A stretch of 64,000 nt of DNA from an uncultured Ruminococcus sp. (GCA_944388405.1 CALXIQ010000016.1:16886-80885); one strand, 5' to 3'. Positions 33,158 to 42,637 are shown, counted from the stretch's first letter. Translations and numbers: made by a program. Notes: generated by a model from the sequence alone, not told the origin.

Positions 33158-33637
33158 ATGAAAAGACAGGACTATTTATCATGGGACGAATATTTTATGG
33201 GAATCGCCTTGCTTTCCGCAGGGAGAAGCAAGGACAGCAACACGCAGGTAGGCGCGTGCATAGTTTCCGATGAAAACAAAATTCTGTCGGTAGGCTACAA
33301 CGGAATGCCCACCGGCTGCTCGGACGATGAAATGCCGTGGGAGCGGGAAGGCAGCCCTCTTGAAACAAAGTATCCCTTTGTCTGCCACGCCGAGCTTAAC
33401 GCAATTCTCAACCGTTCTACGGGAAGTCTTAAAAACGCCAGAATCTACGTTTCGCTGTTCCCATGCAACGAATGTGCAAAGGCTATAATCCAGAGCGGAA
33501 TCAAAGAGGTTGTTTACATGGAGGATAAGTACGCCGACACCGACGGAGTAAAGGCTTCCAAAAGAATGTTTGAAATGACCGGCGTAAAAATGAGACAGTA
33601 TATCCCCACCGAAAGAACAGTTTCTTTAAAGCTGTGA
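33158..33637 (+). CDS. dCMP/cytidine deaminase-family protein
   Basis: A 159-residue zinc deaminase of the dCMP deaminase (ComEB-like) type. The zinc and catalytic residues are visible: CHAELNAIL (His and Glu) and SLFPCNECAKAII (two Cys). It begins with YLSWDEYFMGIALLSAGRSKDSNTQVG, as is usual in the family. The frame opens at 33140, but ATG 33158 has AGGGAGG eight bases upstream. Such enzymes convert dCMP to dUMP for thymidylate synthesis; some accept other deoxycytidines. It lies 60 bases after fabD with no terminator in between. Confidence 0.9.
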   Translation: MKRQDYLSWDEYFMGIALLSAGRSKDSNTQVGACIVSDENKILSVGYNGMPTGCSDDEMPWEREGSPLETKYPFVCHAELNAILNRSTGSLKNARIYVSLFPCNECAKAIIQSGIKEVVYMEDKYADTDGVKASKRMFEMTGVKMRQYIPTERTVSLKL

Positions 33638-33676
33638 TAATCGGGATAATCAGACTAAAGACAAGAGGTGTAAGCT

Positions 33677-35149
33677 ATGAAACGCACAAAGTTGACAATT
33701 GACAGAAACGAAAAGCTGTCGGAGATAAGCCGTAATATTTACGGCCACTTTTCCGAGCATCTGGGAAGATGCATTTACGGGGGCATCTACGTGGGGGAAA
33801 ATTCGGAAATACCCAACGTAAACGGCATGAGAACCGATGTTGTGGAAGCGCTTAAGGAAATAAAAATTCCCGTGCTCCGCTGGCCCGGCGGCTGCTTTGC
33901 CGATGAATATCACTGGAAGGACGGCATAGGCGAAAAGTCAAAACGCAAAAAGATGGTAAACACCCACTGGGGCGGGGTTGTGGAGGACAACAGCTTCGGC
34001 ACTCACGAATTTTTTGAGCTTTGCCGCCAGCTTGAATGCGAACCCTACATCGCCGGAAATCTGGGAAGCGGCACAGTTCAGGAAATGTCCGAATGGATTG
34101 AGTACATGACTTTTGACGGAGTTTCCCCAATGGCGGAGCTGAGAAAGAAAAACGGTCAGGAAAAGCCCTGGAAGCTTAAATACTTCGGAATAGGCAACGA
34201 AAGCTGGGGCTGCGGCGGAAATATGCGTCCCGAATACTATGCTGATGAATACCGCCGCTATCAGACCTACTGCCGCAATTACGGGGATAACCATCTTTAC
34301 AAAATAGCCTGCGGTTCAAGCGGCGACGACTACAACTGGACAGACAAGCTGCTTGAAATTATAAAGCCGTGGCACACCGATGCCATCTCAATGCATTACT
34401 ACACAATCCCTACCGGCGACTGGAATCACAAAGGCAGCGCCACGGAATTTTCCGACGAGGAGTACTACAAGACCATCTCCTACACCCTTAAAATTGATGA
34501 GATTATAACCAAGCACTGCGATGTAATGGACAAGCACGACCCTGAAGGCAAGATTAAGCTTATCGTTGACGAATGGGGCGGCTGGTATGATGTTGAGGAG
34601 GGCACAAATCCCGGCTTCCTTTATCAGCAGAATGCAATGCGGGACGCAATAATCGCCGCCTGCAATCTTAACATCTTCAACAATCATTCCGACAGGGTTA
34701 CAATGGCGAATATCGCTCAGGTTGTAAACGTGCTGCAATCGGTAGTGCTCACCGACGGAGCCGATATTGTGAAAACTCCCACCTTCTATGTATTCAAGAT
34801 GTTCTGTCCTCACCATGACGCCACCCTTGTAAAGGCTCAGCTTGATATTCCCGCAGTGGAATTTGGCGATACAAGCCTGCCTGCTCTTACATATTCCGTT
34901 TCGGAAGGCGCTGACGGCAGTCTTTTCGCTACAGTTTCAAACTGCTCCCTTGAGGAGGATTTTGAACTTGAGGTAAACGGCGAAATTACCTCGGCTCAGA
35001 TTATAACCTCTGAGAAAGCCACCGACTATAACGACTTCGGCAAGCCGGAAAAGGTTACCCTCAAAGACTATGACGGCTTTAAGGCTTCCGACGGCGGCTC
35101 GGTTATAACCCTGCCTAAATGCTCGGTAGTTTCCTTTAAACTGAAGTGA
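33677..35149 (+). CDS. Alpha-L-arabinofuranosidase, GH51
   Basis: A 490-residue intracellular glycoside hydrolase (no signal peptide) that removes terminal arabinofuranose from arabinan or arabinoxylan oligosaccharides. [20 protein letters not shown] opens it; the acid/base Glu is in [15 protein letters not shown] and the nucleophile Glu in [23 protein letters not shown] is another family block. A beta-sandwich domain forms the last 130 residues. Length fits GH51. Start has AGAGG upstream. It points to plant polysaccharide use, in keeping with a gut or rumen Clostridia. Confidence 0.94.
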   Translation: MKRTKLTIDRNEKLSEISRNIYGHFSEHLGRCIYGGIYVGENSEIPNVNGMRTDVVEALKEIKIPVLRWPGGCFADEYHWKDGIGEKSKRKKMVNTHWGGVVEDNSFGTHEFFELCRQLECEPYIAGNLGSGTVQEMSEWIEYMTFDGVSPMAELRKKNGQEKPWKLKYFGIGNESWGCGGNMRPEYYADEYRRYQTYCRNYGDNHLYKIACGSSGDDYNWTDKLLEIIKPWHTDAISMHYYTIPTGDWNHKGSATEFSDEEYYKTISYTLKIDEIITKHCDVMDKHDPEGKIKLIVDEWGGWYDVEEGTNPGFLYQQNAMRDAIIAACNLNIFNNHSDRVTMANIAQVVNVLQSVVLTDGADIVKTPTFYVFKMFCPHHDATLVKAQLDIPAVEFGDTSLPALTYSVSEGADGSLFATVSNCSLEEDFELEVNGEITSAQIITSEKATDYNDFGKPEKVTLKDYDGFKASDGGSVITLPKCSVVSFKLK

Positions 35150-35418
35150 TGAACACCCTGTGCAGAAAATGCCTGCTTGAGGATATGGACGAAACTGAGT
35201 ATTTCAGACATTTGAAAGATTACATCGCCGCCTATCCCAAGGAAAAAAGGGCGGAGGACGCTGAGTATTCCCGCCGACTTGAAATATGCCGCAGCTGCGG
35301 CGAGCTTTACGATGGTATGTGCCGAAAATGCGGCTGCTACGTTGAATTAAGGGCTTTGAAAAAGCAAGCCCGCTGTGCCGCAGTACCCGACAAATGGCAA
35401 AGCGTCGGTCTCACATAA
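35149..35418 (+). CDS. Small cysteine-rich protein (DUF6171-like)
   Basis: An 89-residue protein with three cysteine groups: CRKCLLEDM at the start, CRSCGELYDGMCRKCGCYVELRA in the second half and a single Cys near the end (QARC). The spacing suggests a zinc or metal ribbon. It resembles the short DUF6171 proteins of Firmicutes, none of known function. Its ATG overlaps the arabinofuranosidase stop codon by one base (TGATG), so translation depends on the upstream gene. A terminator follows. Confidence 0.75.
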   Translation: MNTLCRKCLLEDMDETEYFRHLKDYIAAYPKEKRAEDAEYSRRLEICRSCGELYDGMCRKCGCYVELRALKKQARCAAVPDKWQSVGLT

Positions 35419-35423
35419 AAAAC

Positions 35424-35462
35424 AAACCTGAGAAGATGGTTTTCTTCTCAGGTTATTTTTAT
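35424..35462. terminator. Intrinsic terminator between converging genes
   Basis: AACCTGAGAAG and CTTCTCAGGTT form an 11-base-pair stem; TATTTTTAT follows on the plus strand. Confidence 0.85.
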
Positions 35463-35471
35463 GTACAAAAG

Positions 35472-36167
35472 CTATTCGTAATCGTAAATAAGCCCTAGCT
35501 GCCGCAATGACGACACTCCGTCCTCTCCCACCACAAAATGGTCAAGCAGCGTTATCCCCATAGCAGAAAGATGTCTTATGAGCAGCCTTGTGGAAACCAC
35601 GTCCTCCTCCGACGGCTTTGAGGAAGCCTCGGGGTGATTATGAGCGATAAACAGGTTGTCGTATCCGCTGTTGAGTATTATTCTGGATATATTCCTCAAA
35701 TCCATTGAGACCTCTTTCAGCGCACCTGAATTGACTTCTGAAAACTTCTTTATCCTGAACGAAGGGTCGATAAAAAACAGCATTACCCGTTCCACACGAT
35801 CGCCTGAGAACTTTGCCTTTACAAAAGCTTTTACCGCAGTAATATCCCTTGCGTCAACGGCATACGTTGCCTTTTGGGATTTCAGGTACGCCGTCAGCTC
35901 TCCGAAAAATTTAAGACTTATCGCAGGATTTTCTCCTACCAGGCCGCTTTCAACCAGCTCCTCCTTTGAAGCGGAAAGCACGCCGTCGATACTGCCGAAC
36001 CTTGACAGAAGCCTGTGAGCAAGAGCGTTTGTATCTCCTCTGGGATAGCAATAAAACAAAAGCATTTCCAGCACCTCATGCTCCGCAAAGCCCTTAAAGC
36101 TCATGGTTTCACAAAACCTTTTTCTCATGCGTTCTCTGTGTCCGCTGTGAATGCCGTTTTCCGCCAT
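35472..36167 (-). CDS. radC: RadC-family JAB-domain protein
   Basis: A 231-residue protein with the JAMM/JAB metalloprotease-like fold: FIAHNHPEASSKPSEEDVVST carries the HxH...S..D metal motif, and an N-terminal helix-hairpin-helix part (LAHRLLSRFGSIDGVLSASKEEL) precedes it. RadC proteins are widespread; the old assignment to DNA repair is not supported, and function is unsettled. Located 18 bases behind tex on the same strand, with AAAGGG before its ATG, so it is probably co-transcribed. Confidence 0.92.
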   Translation of the reverse strand: MAENGIHSGHRERMRKRFCETMSFKGFAEHEVLEMLLFYCYPRGDTNALAHRLLSRFGSIDGVLSASKEELVESGLVGENPAISLKFFGELTAYLKSQKATYAVDARDITAVKAFVKAKFSGDRVERVMLFFIDPSFRIKKFSEVNSGALKEVSMDLRNISRIILNSGYDNLFIAHNHPEASSKPSEEDVVSTRLLIRHLSAMGITLLDHFVVGEDGVSSLRQLGLIYDYE

Positions 36168-36185
36168 TTCTCTGACCAGCCCTTT

Positions 36186-38372
36186 CTAAGGTTTATATAC
36201 TTCGTCTGAATCATTGGGGGTATTCTGGGATACCCCTTTCATTGTCAGCGATATGCGCTTTTTCTTTACGTCAACATCCAGCACCCGTACCTTTACTACT
36301 TGTCCTACTTTAACCACGTCAAGAGGATGCTTTACATATCTGTCAGACAGCTGAGATATATGAACAAGTCCGTCCTCGTGAACTCCTATATCCACAAACA
36401 CGCCGAAATCTATTACGTTTCTTACTGTGCCCATAAGCTCTGTTCCCGGCTTCAGGTCTTTAAGCTCCATTATATCTCCGCTTCTCATAAGGGGAGGAGG
36501 AAGCTCGTCTCTGGGGTCTCTGCCCGGCTTCATAAGCTCCGAGATTATGTCTTTTAAAGTTGGCTCTCCCACTCCGATTTGCGTGGCAAGGCTTTGTATG
36601 CCAAGCTTTTCCGCCTTTTTGCCCAGCTCTGACATATCCCCGCCTCTGCTCAGTGAAAATCCGCACGCCTCAAGCAGCTTCTGAGCCGCCTTGTAGGATT
36701 CGGGGTGCACCGCCGTATTGTCAAGAGGGTTTTTGCCCTCTCTCACCCGCAGAAATCCTGCGCATTGCTCAAAGGCTTTTGCACCCAACTTAGGCACCTT
36801 CATAAGCTGTTTTCTGTCGGTAAACTCACCGTTTTCCTCACGGTAAGCCACAATATTTTTCGCAACTCCGTCGTTTATTCCCGCCACATATGAAAGCAGC
36901 GAAAATGATGCGGTGTTTAAATCCACCCCCACGCTGTTTACGCAATCCTCCACCACGCCGGAAAGCGCTTCGTCCATCCGTTTGGGGGGCATATCGTGCT
37001 GATACTGACCGACGCCCACCGCCTTGGGGTCTATCTTCACAAGCTCCGCCAGAGGGTCTTGCAAGCGTCTTGCAATTGAAACTGCGCTTCTCAAAGAAAC
37101 ATCATATTCCGGAAACTCCTCCGCCGCAAGCTTTGACGCCGAATAAACTGACGCTCCCGCTTCAGACACTACCATATATCCCACCTTTTGCGGAATCTCC
37201 TTAATAAGCTCAGCCACAAACGCCTCCGACTCACGGCTTGCTGTGCCGTTTCCTATGGCGATTGCGGTGACATTATACTTTTCAATAAGGGAGGTCAGCT
37301 TTTTCTTGGCTTCCGCCGTCCTGTTCTGAGGAGGAGTGGGATAAACCACCGTTGTGTCCAGAACCTTTCCCGTTTTATCCACCACCGCTATTTTGCAGCC
37401 GGTGCGGTAGGCAGGGTCAAGCCCCAGAGTGCACGCTCCCTTTACCGGGGGCTGCATAAGCAGCTGACGCAGATTGGAGGAAAATACTTTTATCGCTCCC
37501 TCCTGCGCCTTTTCGGAAAGAGACGTTCTTATCTCCCTTTCGATGGACGGATAGATAAGCCGCTTGTAGCCGTCGATGCAGGCTTGCTCCACGTATTTTC
37601 CGCACTCTGAATTATTTTTCACATACCGTGAAACGCAGGCTCTCTCCCCTGCCCCTTCCGGCACTTCAACCGAAACCTTTAATGCGCCCTCTTTTTCCCC
37701 TCGGTCGATGGCAAGTATTCTGTGACCTGCTATCTTTTTAACCGGCTGGGAAAAGTCGTAGTAATTCTCATATACCGTCTGGGCGTTTTCATCAGATGCT
37801 TTTGAAACCACTCTTCCTATCTCGCTAAACAGCTCTCTCAGGTATTTTCTCAAAGCGGCGTTGTCGGAAGCGTCCTCGGCTATAATATCCATTGCCCCCT
37901 GCAATGCCTCCTGAGGGGAGGAAACTCCCTTTTCGTCGTCAATGTATTTTTCAGCCTCTTTTTCCGGGTGGGAATTCAAATTCTGTTCCAGAATAAACTC
38001 CGCAAGAGGTTCAAGCCCCTTTTCCCTTGCAATGCTTGCCCTTGTTCTGCGCTTTGGTTTGAAAGGACGGTAAATATCCTCCAGTTCTACAAGCTGGGAC
38101 GCCTTTTGTATCTCCGCCATAATTTCATCGGTCATCTTGTCCTGCTGGGTGATGGAAGAAATTATCTCCTCTTTACGCTTTTCAAGATTACGCAGATAGC
38201 AGAGCCTTTCATAAATCTCCCGGAGAATCTGGTCGTCAAGAGAGCCTGTCATTTCCTTGCGATAACGGGCGATAAATGGGATAGTCTTATCGTCGTCAAT
38301 AAGGCTGACGGTATTGTCTATCTGCTCTTTTCTAAGCTTAAATTCCCGGGCGAGAATACTGTTTATATCCAT
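36186..38372 (-). CDS. tex: RNA-binding transcription accessory protein Tex
   Basis: A 728-residue protein with the Tex layout: helical N-terminal part (REFKLRKEQIDNTVSLIDD, TIPFIARYRKEMTGSLDDQ), YqgF/RuvX-like nuclease fold (LGLDPAYRTGCKIAVVDKTG), helix-hairpin-helix repeats (VGVDLNTASFSLLSYVAGIN) and a C-terminal S1 domain (GTVRNVIDFGVFVDIGVHED). It binds nucleic acid and affects transcription; exact task unclear. No close ribosome binding site is obvious. Followed by radC. Confidence 0.94.
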   Translation of the reverse strand: MDINSILAREFKLRKEQIDNTVSLIDDDKTIPFIARYRKEMTGSLDDQILREIYERLCYLRNLEKRKEEIISSITQQDKMTDEIMAEIQKASQLVELEDIYRPFKPKRRTRASIAREKGLEPLAEFILEQNLNSHPEKEAEKYIDDEKGVSSPQEALQGAMDIIAEDASDNAALRKYLRELFSEIGRVVSKASDENAQTVYENYYDFSQPVKKIAGHRILAIDRGEKEGALKVSVEVPEGAGERACVSRYVKNNSECGKYVEQACIDGYKRLIYPSIEREIRTSLSEKAQEGAIKVFSSNLRQLLMQPPVKGACTLGLDPAYRTGCKIAVVDKTGKVLDTTVVYPTPPQNRTAEAKKKLTSLIEKYNVTAIAIGNGTASRESEAFVAELIKEIPQKVGYMVVSEAGASVYSASKLAAEEFPEYDVSLRSAVSIARRLQDPLAELVKIDPKAVGVGQYQHDMPPKRMDEALSGVVEDCVNSVGVDLNTASFSLLSYVAGINDGVAKNIVAYREENGEFTDRKQLMKVPKLGAKAFEQCAGFLRVREGKNPLDNTAVHPESYKAAQKLLEACGFSLSRGGDMSELGKKAEKLGIQSLATQIGVGEPTLKDIISELMKPGRDPRDELPPPLMRSGDIMELKDLKPGTELMGTVRNVIDFGVFVDIGVHEDGLVHISQLSDRYVKHPLDVVKVGQVVKVRVLDVDVKKKRISLTMKGVSQNTPNDSDEVYKP

Positions 38373-38430
38373 AAAAATTCAATATGCCCCGGCGGGACAC
38401 ATCCTCCTTCCTGTAAAAAAGCGGTGGGTG

Positions 38431-40041
38431 TTACTGCAAATCTCCCCGATTAAATTCCGAAAGCTCCAGCCCTTCGTTTCTCTCCAGCGCCCAGCGGATA
38501 TTCCACTCGCTGGAAAACAGCAGCAGATAGTTGCCCTTGAAATCCTGAACCAGCTTGGTATCGCTGGAAAGCTTCAAGGTCTTGGGGTCGATGTCCTTGT
38601 TGTCTATCCAGCGGATATAGGAATAGGGCAGCCCCTCTTTTATAATCTCAACGTTGTATTCGTTTTTCATTCTATACTCAAAAACGTCAAACTGCAGCAC
38701 GCCCACTACTCCTACAATAACCTCTTCCATACCGGTGTTAGGTTCCTGGAAAATCTGAATTGCGCCCTCCTGGGCAATCTGAGTGGTGCCCTTTACAAAC
38801 TGCTTGCGCTTCATTGTGTCCTTTTGACGCACTCTCTGGAAGTGCTCGGGGGCGAAGGTGGGAATGCCCTCAAACTCAAACTTCTTTCCGGGAGCGCAGA
38901 CGGTATCGCCTATAGAGAATATTCCTGGGTCGAAAACTCCGATTATATCTCCGGCGTAGGCTTCGTCTATTATCTCACGCTCCTGAGCCATAATCTGCTG
39001 GGGCTGAGAAAGACGCATTTTCTTATTGCCCTGAACGTGCAAAACTTCCATTTCCTTATCGAACTTTCCCGAGCAGATTCTCATAAAGGTGATTCTGTCA
39101 CGGTGAGCCTTGTTCATGTTGGCCTGAATTTTAAAGACGAACGCCGAAAAGCTGTCGTCAAAGGGGTCAATAAGACCTGCGGAGGAATTTCTCGGCAGGG
39201 GCGGCGGAGTCATCTGCAGGAAGTTTTCCAGAAAAGGCTCCACTCCGAAATTAGTCAGGGCAGAGCCAAAGAATACAGGAGAAAGCTTGCCGTTATGCAC
39301 CGCTTCAAGGTCAAATTCCTCGCTTGCGCCGTCCAGCAGCTCGATGTCCTCCAGCAGCTGCGCTCTGTTGTCGCTGCCAATCAGCTCTCCAAGGCTTTCG
39401 TCGTAAAGGTCGGCTTCCACCGCTTTTACACGGTTTTGTCCGCCCGTTGCTTCAAACGATATGATATGTTTTTTATCTCGGTCATAAACGCCCCTAAAAT
39501 CCTTGCCTGAGCTTATGGGCCAGTTCACGGGATAGGTAGGGATCCCCAGCTCGTTTTCAATCTCCTCTATCAGGTCGAAAGGATTTCTTGACTCTCTGTC
39601 CATTTTATTTATAAAAGTAAATATAGGTATGTTTCTCATTGCGCATACCTTAAAAAGCTTTCTGGTCTGATTCTCAACGCCCTTTGAAGCGTCGATTACC
39701 ATTACCGCCGAGTCCGCCGCCATAAGGGTGCGGTAGGTATCCTCAGAAAAGTCCTGGTGTCCCGGGGTGTCAAGAATGTTTATACAGAAGCCCTCGTACT
39801 GAAACTGCATTACCGACGAGGTTACGGAAATTCCCCTTTGCTTTTCAATCTCCATCCAGTCAGAAACGGCGTGACGGGCAGATTTTTTACCCTTTACCGC
39901 TCCCGCCTGAGCGATCGCTCCGCCGTAAAGCAAGAACTTCTCGGTAAGAGTGGTTTTTCCTGCGTCGGGGTGAGAAATAATCGCAAAGGTTCTTCTTCGT
40001 TTGATTTCCTGTTCCAAGCTGCTCAAATTGTTTTCCTCCAT
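38431..40041 (-). CDS. prfC: Peptide chain release factor 3
   Basis: A GTPase of 536 residues that removes RF1/RF2 from the ribosome after peptide release. G1 is AIISHPDAGKTTLTEK, G2 region RGISVTSSVMQF, G3 ILDTPGHQDFSEDTYR, G4 INKMDRESR; the C-terminal domains are of the RF3 type (FGVEPFLENFLQMTPPP). An in-frame TTG three codons earlier is possible, but ATG at 40041 gives a usual N-terminus. Monocistronic with promoter at 40114-40142. The opposite strand has a long open frame through this gene, which is a by-product of codon use. Confidence 0.95.
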   Translation of the reverse strand: MEENNLSSLEQEIKRRRTFAIISHPDAGKTTLTEKFLLYGGAIAQAGAVKGKKSARHAVSDWMEIEKQRGISVTSSVMQFQYEGFCINILDTPGHQDFSEDTYRTLMAADSAVMVIDASKGVENQTRKLFKVCAMRNIPIFTFINKMDRESRNPFDLIEEIENELGIPTYPVNWPISSGKDFRGVYDRDKKHIISFEATGGQNRVKAVEADLYDESLGELIGSDNRAQLLEDIELLDGASEEFDLEAVHNGKLSPVFFGSALTNFGVEPFLENFLQMTPPPLPRNSSAGLIDPFDDSFSAFVFKIQANMNKAHRDRITFMRICSGKFDKEMEVLHVQGNKKMRLSQPQQIMAQEREIIDEAYAGDIIGVFDPGIFSIGDTVCAPGKKFEFEGIPTFAPEHFQRVRQKDTMKRKQFVKGTTQIAQEGAIQIFQEPNTGMEEVIVGVVGVLQFDVFEYRMKNEYNVEIIKEGLPYSYIRWIDNKDIDPKTLKLSSDTKLVQDFKGNYLLLFSSEWNIRWALERNEGLELSEFNRGDLQ

Positions 40042-40113
40042 TACTGCCAAAGCCGCCGCTCAAGCCGTATTTAACCGGGCTACGACATCAGGCGCTGAAT
40101 ATCTATCCGTATT

Positions 40114-40142
40114 ATTATACAGCATATACGCCTAAAATGCAA
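40114..40142 (-). promoter_or_regulatory. Promoter of prfC
   Basis: Minus strand: TTGCAT, 17 bases, TATAAT. Confidence 0.72.
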
Positions 40143-40149
40143 GCAAATC

Positions 40150-40623
40150 TTAAAAAACAGCCGATACAGGCTTGCAATCGCCTGAAATCAGCTGTTCTGC
40201 CGCTTCAAAAATATACAGATAACCGCTCTGTTTGTCGTAGTATGCAGACAGATTTTCACTGTCGCAGCGTTTTGCGGCAAAATTCTTCATCCTTTCGGAA
40301 CAAGCGGAAATTTTATACCGGCTTCTTAAAAGATAAATATCCGTCTGCAAAAGGAGCATGTTTTCTCCGTCGAGGTGATACACAGCGGCATTTTTAAAAC
40401 CACAGGCATATCCGCCCCGCCCGAACAATATGTATTCCCTCTCCCCGGTGGTTACATTCACAAGCTTTCTTGCAACCCGCATTTCGTTTGCATAAGCTGC
40501 AAAGCTGTTGTGCGCCCCGACTTTATATGAGCAGCCTGCAAACGCCGCTATTATAATCAGCACACCTGCTACGACGGATATTTTTACAATGCGTTTTACC
40601 TTCTCGGCACAGCCTGAATACAT
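40150..40623 (-). CDS. Putative lipoprotein of unknown function
   Basis: A 157-residue product: basic N-terminus, hydrophobic helix (IVKISVVAGVLIIIAAFAGC) ending in a lipobox-like AFAGC (Cys at about residue 31), and an exported part of about 125 residues with four more Cys and patterns like VTTGEREYILFGRGGYACGF and GYLYIFEAAEQLIS. No known domain recognised. The ATG at 40623 has GGGAGG seven bases upstream; the frame opens earlier at 40644. It is divergent from an XRE regulator, with one arm of a perfect inverted repeat over its promoter, so repression by that regulator is likely. Confidence 0.65.
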   Translation of the reverse strand: MYSGCAEKVKRIVKISVVAGVLIIIAAFAGCSYKVGAHNSFAAYANEMRVARKLVNVTTGEREYILFGRGGYACGFKNAAVYHLDGENMLLLQTDIYLLRSRYKISACSERMKNFAAKRCDSENLSAYYDKQSGYLYIFEAAEQLISGDCKPVSAVF

Positions 40624-40645
40624 ATTTTTTGCCTCCCGCAGCATT

Positions 40646-40732
40646 ATAATTATACATCATATATGCAGTACAAATATAATTTTAACACTTGATATGCTGT
40701 TTGTCAATACTACAGATATGATGTATAATTAT
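40646..40732. promoter_or_regulatory. 17-base perfect inverted repeat over two divergent promoters
   Basis: ATAATTATACATCATAT at 40646-40662 and its exact reverse complement at 40716-40732, 53 bases apart. Each arm contains a TATAAT -10 pointing to its own gene; for the rightward gene TTGTCA (40701-40706) stands 17 bases upstream. The layout indicates one regulator binding at both promoters, most simply the XRE protein encoded next. Confidence 0.75.
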
Positions 40733-40767
40733 CTTGTACCTACGCTGCGGATTTGGAGAGGTTTATT

Positions 40768-41121
40768 GTGCAAAGTAATTTATATTTGTATCCCAATCTG
40801 GTCAAAGTGAGAAAAAGCAAGATGACCCAGTCGGAGCTGGCAAGACAGATAGGGATTTCTCAGCAGGAAATAAGCAGATATGAAAACGGCGAAGTCAAAG
40901 CGCCGATAAATTATATTATAGACCTTGCCAATTGCTGCAATGTCAGCGTTGACTACATTCTCGGCAGGGAAACCACCGCAAATGAAGCTGACCCGGATAA
41001 CATTCTGTCTATGTACAATCTTCTTGACAAGACCAACAAGCTGAGGGTTGTTGAAAGAATACAAACTCTTCTGGAGCTTCAGGAAAATACATGTAAAAAG
41101 TACAAAAAGGACGGACCTTAA
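40768..41121 (+). CDS. XRE-family transcriptional regulator
   Basis: A 117-residue Cro/CI-type regulator. After a short N-terminal extension the HTH domain (about residues 12-70) reads LVKVRKSKMTQSELARQIGI, SQQEISRYENGEVKAP and LANCCNVSVDYILGR. The rest is helical (LDKTNKLRVVERIQTLLELQE) and probably mediates dimerisation. The start is GTG at 40768 with GGAGAGG six bases upstream; a TTG at 40753 is less likely. Divergent from the lipoprotein gene; likely autoregulated through the shared inverted repeat. Confidence 0.88.
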   Translation: MQSNLYLYPNLVKVRKSKMTQSELARQIGISQQEISRYENGEVKAPINYIIDLANCCNVSVDYILGRETTANEADPDNILSMYNLLDKTNKLRVVERIQTLLELQENTCKKYKKDGP

Positions 41122-41254
41122 CGGTGTCGTCCTATTTTTGTGCCCTTCCATCACCCTCTTAATAAAAATAAGCAAAAAAATATATTTTATGCCCCTTGCA
41201 ATCCGTCCTTTGCGGTGTAAAATAAAATTATAATAAACTCCGGAGGACAAGCTT

Positions 41255-41980
41255 TTGAGCTATCATGATATTTTCACCTTGATAATTTACATCATTATTA
41301 TCTTATTCGCCGCGGCGGAGGGAGCATTCCTTAACCTGTGCATAGAAAGGCTTCCAAAAGAACAGCCGCTTTTTTGCAAAAATCGAAACGGCAACCGCAA
41401 AGAGAATTTTTCAATACGACATATTGCGGTTATAATTCTAAACGTCCTGTGCCATATTTTTGTGGCTTGGCAGGTGAACGTCATGACCAACCCCGCCAGG
41501 TTTATATTTACCGCTTTGCTGTTTTCCGCTCTGATAATAGTGTTTTTCACCGACCTGAAGTACCGGCTTATTTCAAACTATGTAGTGATTTTTATAGCTT
41601 TGCTTTCAATACCCAACTACATATTCTGCCACGGTGCTATGGGCACAACGCTTAAATCCCATATCATCGGGCTGTTTGCGGTAAGCCTGCCCCTTTTGCT
41701 CATAGAGCGGTTATCAAAGGGGAAAGCCATGGGCAGGGGGGATGTTTATCTCATGGCGGCAGGGGGCTTGTTCCTTGGTGTGCAGAACATTTTAGTCGCT
41801 TTTATCATCGGGCTGATAGGAGGTCTGATTGCCGGGATTATTGTAAGATGCAAAACCAAGTCCTCGGTTTTTCCGTTAGGGCCTTGGCTGTCTGTGGGCA
41901 TAGCGGTATCGTCCCTTTACGGCTGCAGGCTTGCCGAATGGTACTTGACAATTACAGGGCTTGAACGATTCTTTGCATAG
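41255..41980 (+). CDS. A24-family prepilin peptidase-like protein
   Basis: A 241-residue membrane protein with six to seven spans. The two catalytic aspartates of the aspartic prepilin peptidase family are visible in VFFTDLKYRLI and in GRGDVYLMAAGG (GxGD motif); FLNLCIERLP near residue 28 matches the N-terminal GSFLNVxIxRLP block. The usual cytoplasmic four-cysteine methylase loop is missing: only one Cys remains there (LFCKNRNGN). The enzyme would cut leader peptides of pilin-like proteins. No pilin or assembly genes are near. The start is TTG with CGGAGG upstream. Confidence 0.85.
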   Translation: MSYHDIFTLIIYIIIILFAAAEGAFLNLCIERLPKEQPLFCKNRNGNRKENFSIRHIAVIILNVLCHIFVAWQVNVMTNPARFIFTALLFSALIIVFFTDLKYRLISNYVVIFIALLSIPNYIFCHGAMGTTLKSHIIGLFAVSLPLLLIERLSKGKAMGRGDVYLMAAGGLFLGVQNILVAFIIGLIGGLIAGIIVRCKTKSSVFPLGPWLSVGIAVSSLYGCRLAEWYLTITGLERFFA

Positions 41981-41998
41981 TAAGCTTGCTCCTGCCCT

Positions 41999-42043
41999 TG
42001 ACAAACTAACAGTATTAGTTTATACTGTAGCTAATACTATTAG
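41999..42043 (+). promoter_or_regulatory. Promoter with two TetR operator-like palindromes
   Basis: TTGACA (41999), 16 bases, TATACT (42021). CTAACAGTATTAG at 42006-42018 sits in the spacer and CTAATACTATTAG, a perfect palindrome around C, at 42031-42043 covers the transcript start. Suggests autoregulation of the TetR-MATE operon. Confidence 0.7.
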
Positions 42044-42058
42044 TCAAGAGGCGATTAA

Positions 42059-42637
42059 ATGGCAAAACAGGGTTTAAATAAAGAGCTTGTTGTTCAGGCG
42101 GCAGGCAAATTGATTGAACAACAGGGAATTTCCCGGTTTTCTATGGGTAAACTTGCCCGACAGTTACATATTAAGACCGCATCTCTTTACAATCATGTAG
42201 AAAGTCTTGAGAAGCTGCTGGAGTATGTGGGTGAGGAGGCTGTCAGTCAGCTTGTTCATATGGAAAACAAGGCTATTGAGGGGAAGCAAGGCGACGAAGC
42301 GCTATATGCCTTGGCGGAAGCTTATCGCTTCTTTGTGAGAGATCATTGCGAGCTTTACAGAGTGATTATGTCTTTCCCCAAGCTTGATAATCCCACTCTG
42401 GAGCAGGAAGCAGGAGAAATAATCTCCCCTGTTTTAAGGGTGCTGTCCCATTACGGGCTGACAGAAACCCTGCAATTTCACTGGCAGCGTGTGCTCAGAG
42501 CCGTAATGAGCGGCTTTGCATTTCATGAGCAGTCGGATGGTTTTTCCCACTTCCCGGTGGAGCGGGACGAGAGTTTTCGCATTGCCATACAGTGCGTGGC
42601 AGATGGGCTGCGTAAAGCGGGAGGTGACAGGCAGTGA
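42059..42637 (+). CDS. TetR-family repressor
   Basis: A 192-residue regulator: N-terminal HTH (LVVQAAGKLIEQQGISRFSM, GKLARQLHIKTASLYNHVES) and a helical ligand domain resembling the TetR C-terminal WHG-type domain (ALYALAEAYRFFVRDHCELY). It overlaps the downstream MATE gene (GTGA) and palindromes lie over its own promoter, so it very probably represses both until a pump substrate binds. AGAGG precedes its ATG. Confidence 0.9.
   Translation: MAKQGLNKELVVQAAGKLIEQQGISRFSMGKLARQLHIKTASLYNHVESLEKLLEYVGEEAVSQLVHMENKAIEGKQGDEALYALAEAYRFFVRDHCELYRVIMSFPKLDNPTLEQEAGEIISPVLRVLSHYGLTETLQFHWQRVLRAVMSGFAFHEQSDGFSHFPVERDESFRIAIQCVADGLRKAGGDRQ

Noticed and set aside
38314..39510. 398-codon open frame on the plus strand
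   Set aside because: Antisense of prfC; no ribosome binding site, composition explained by prfC codon use.
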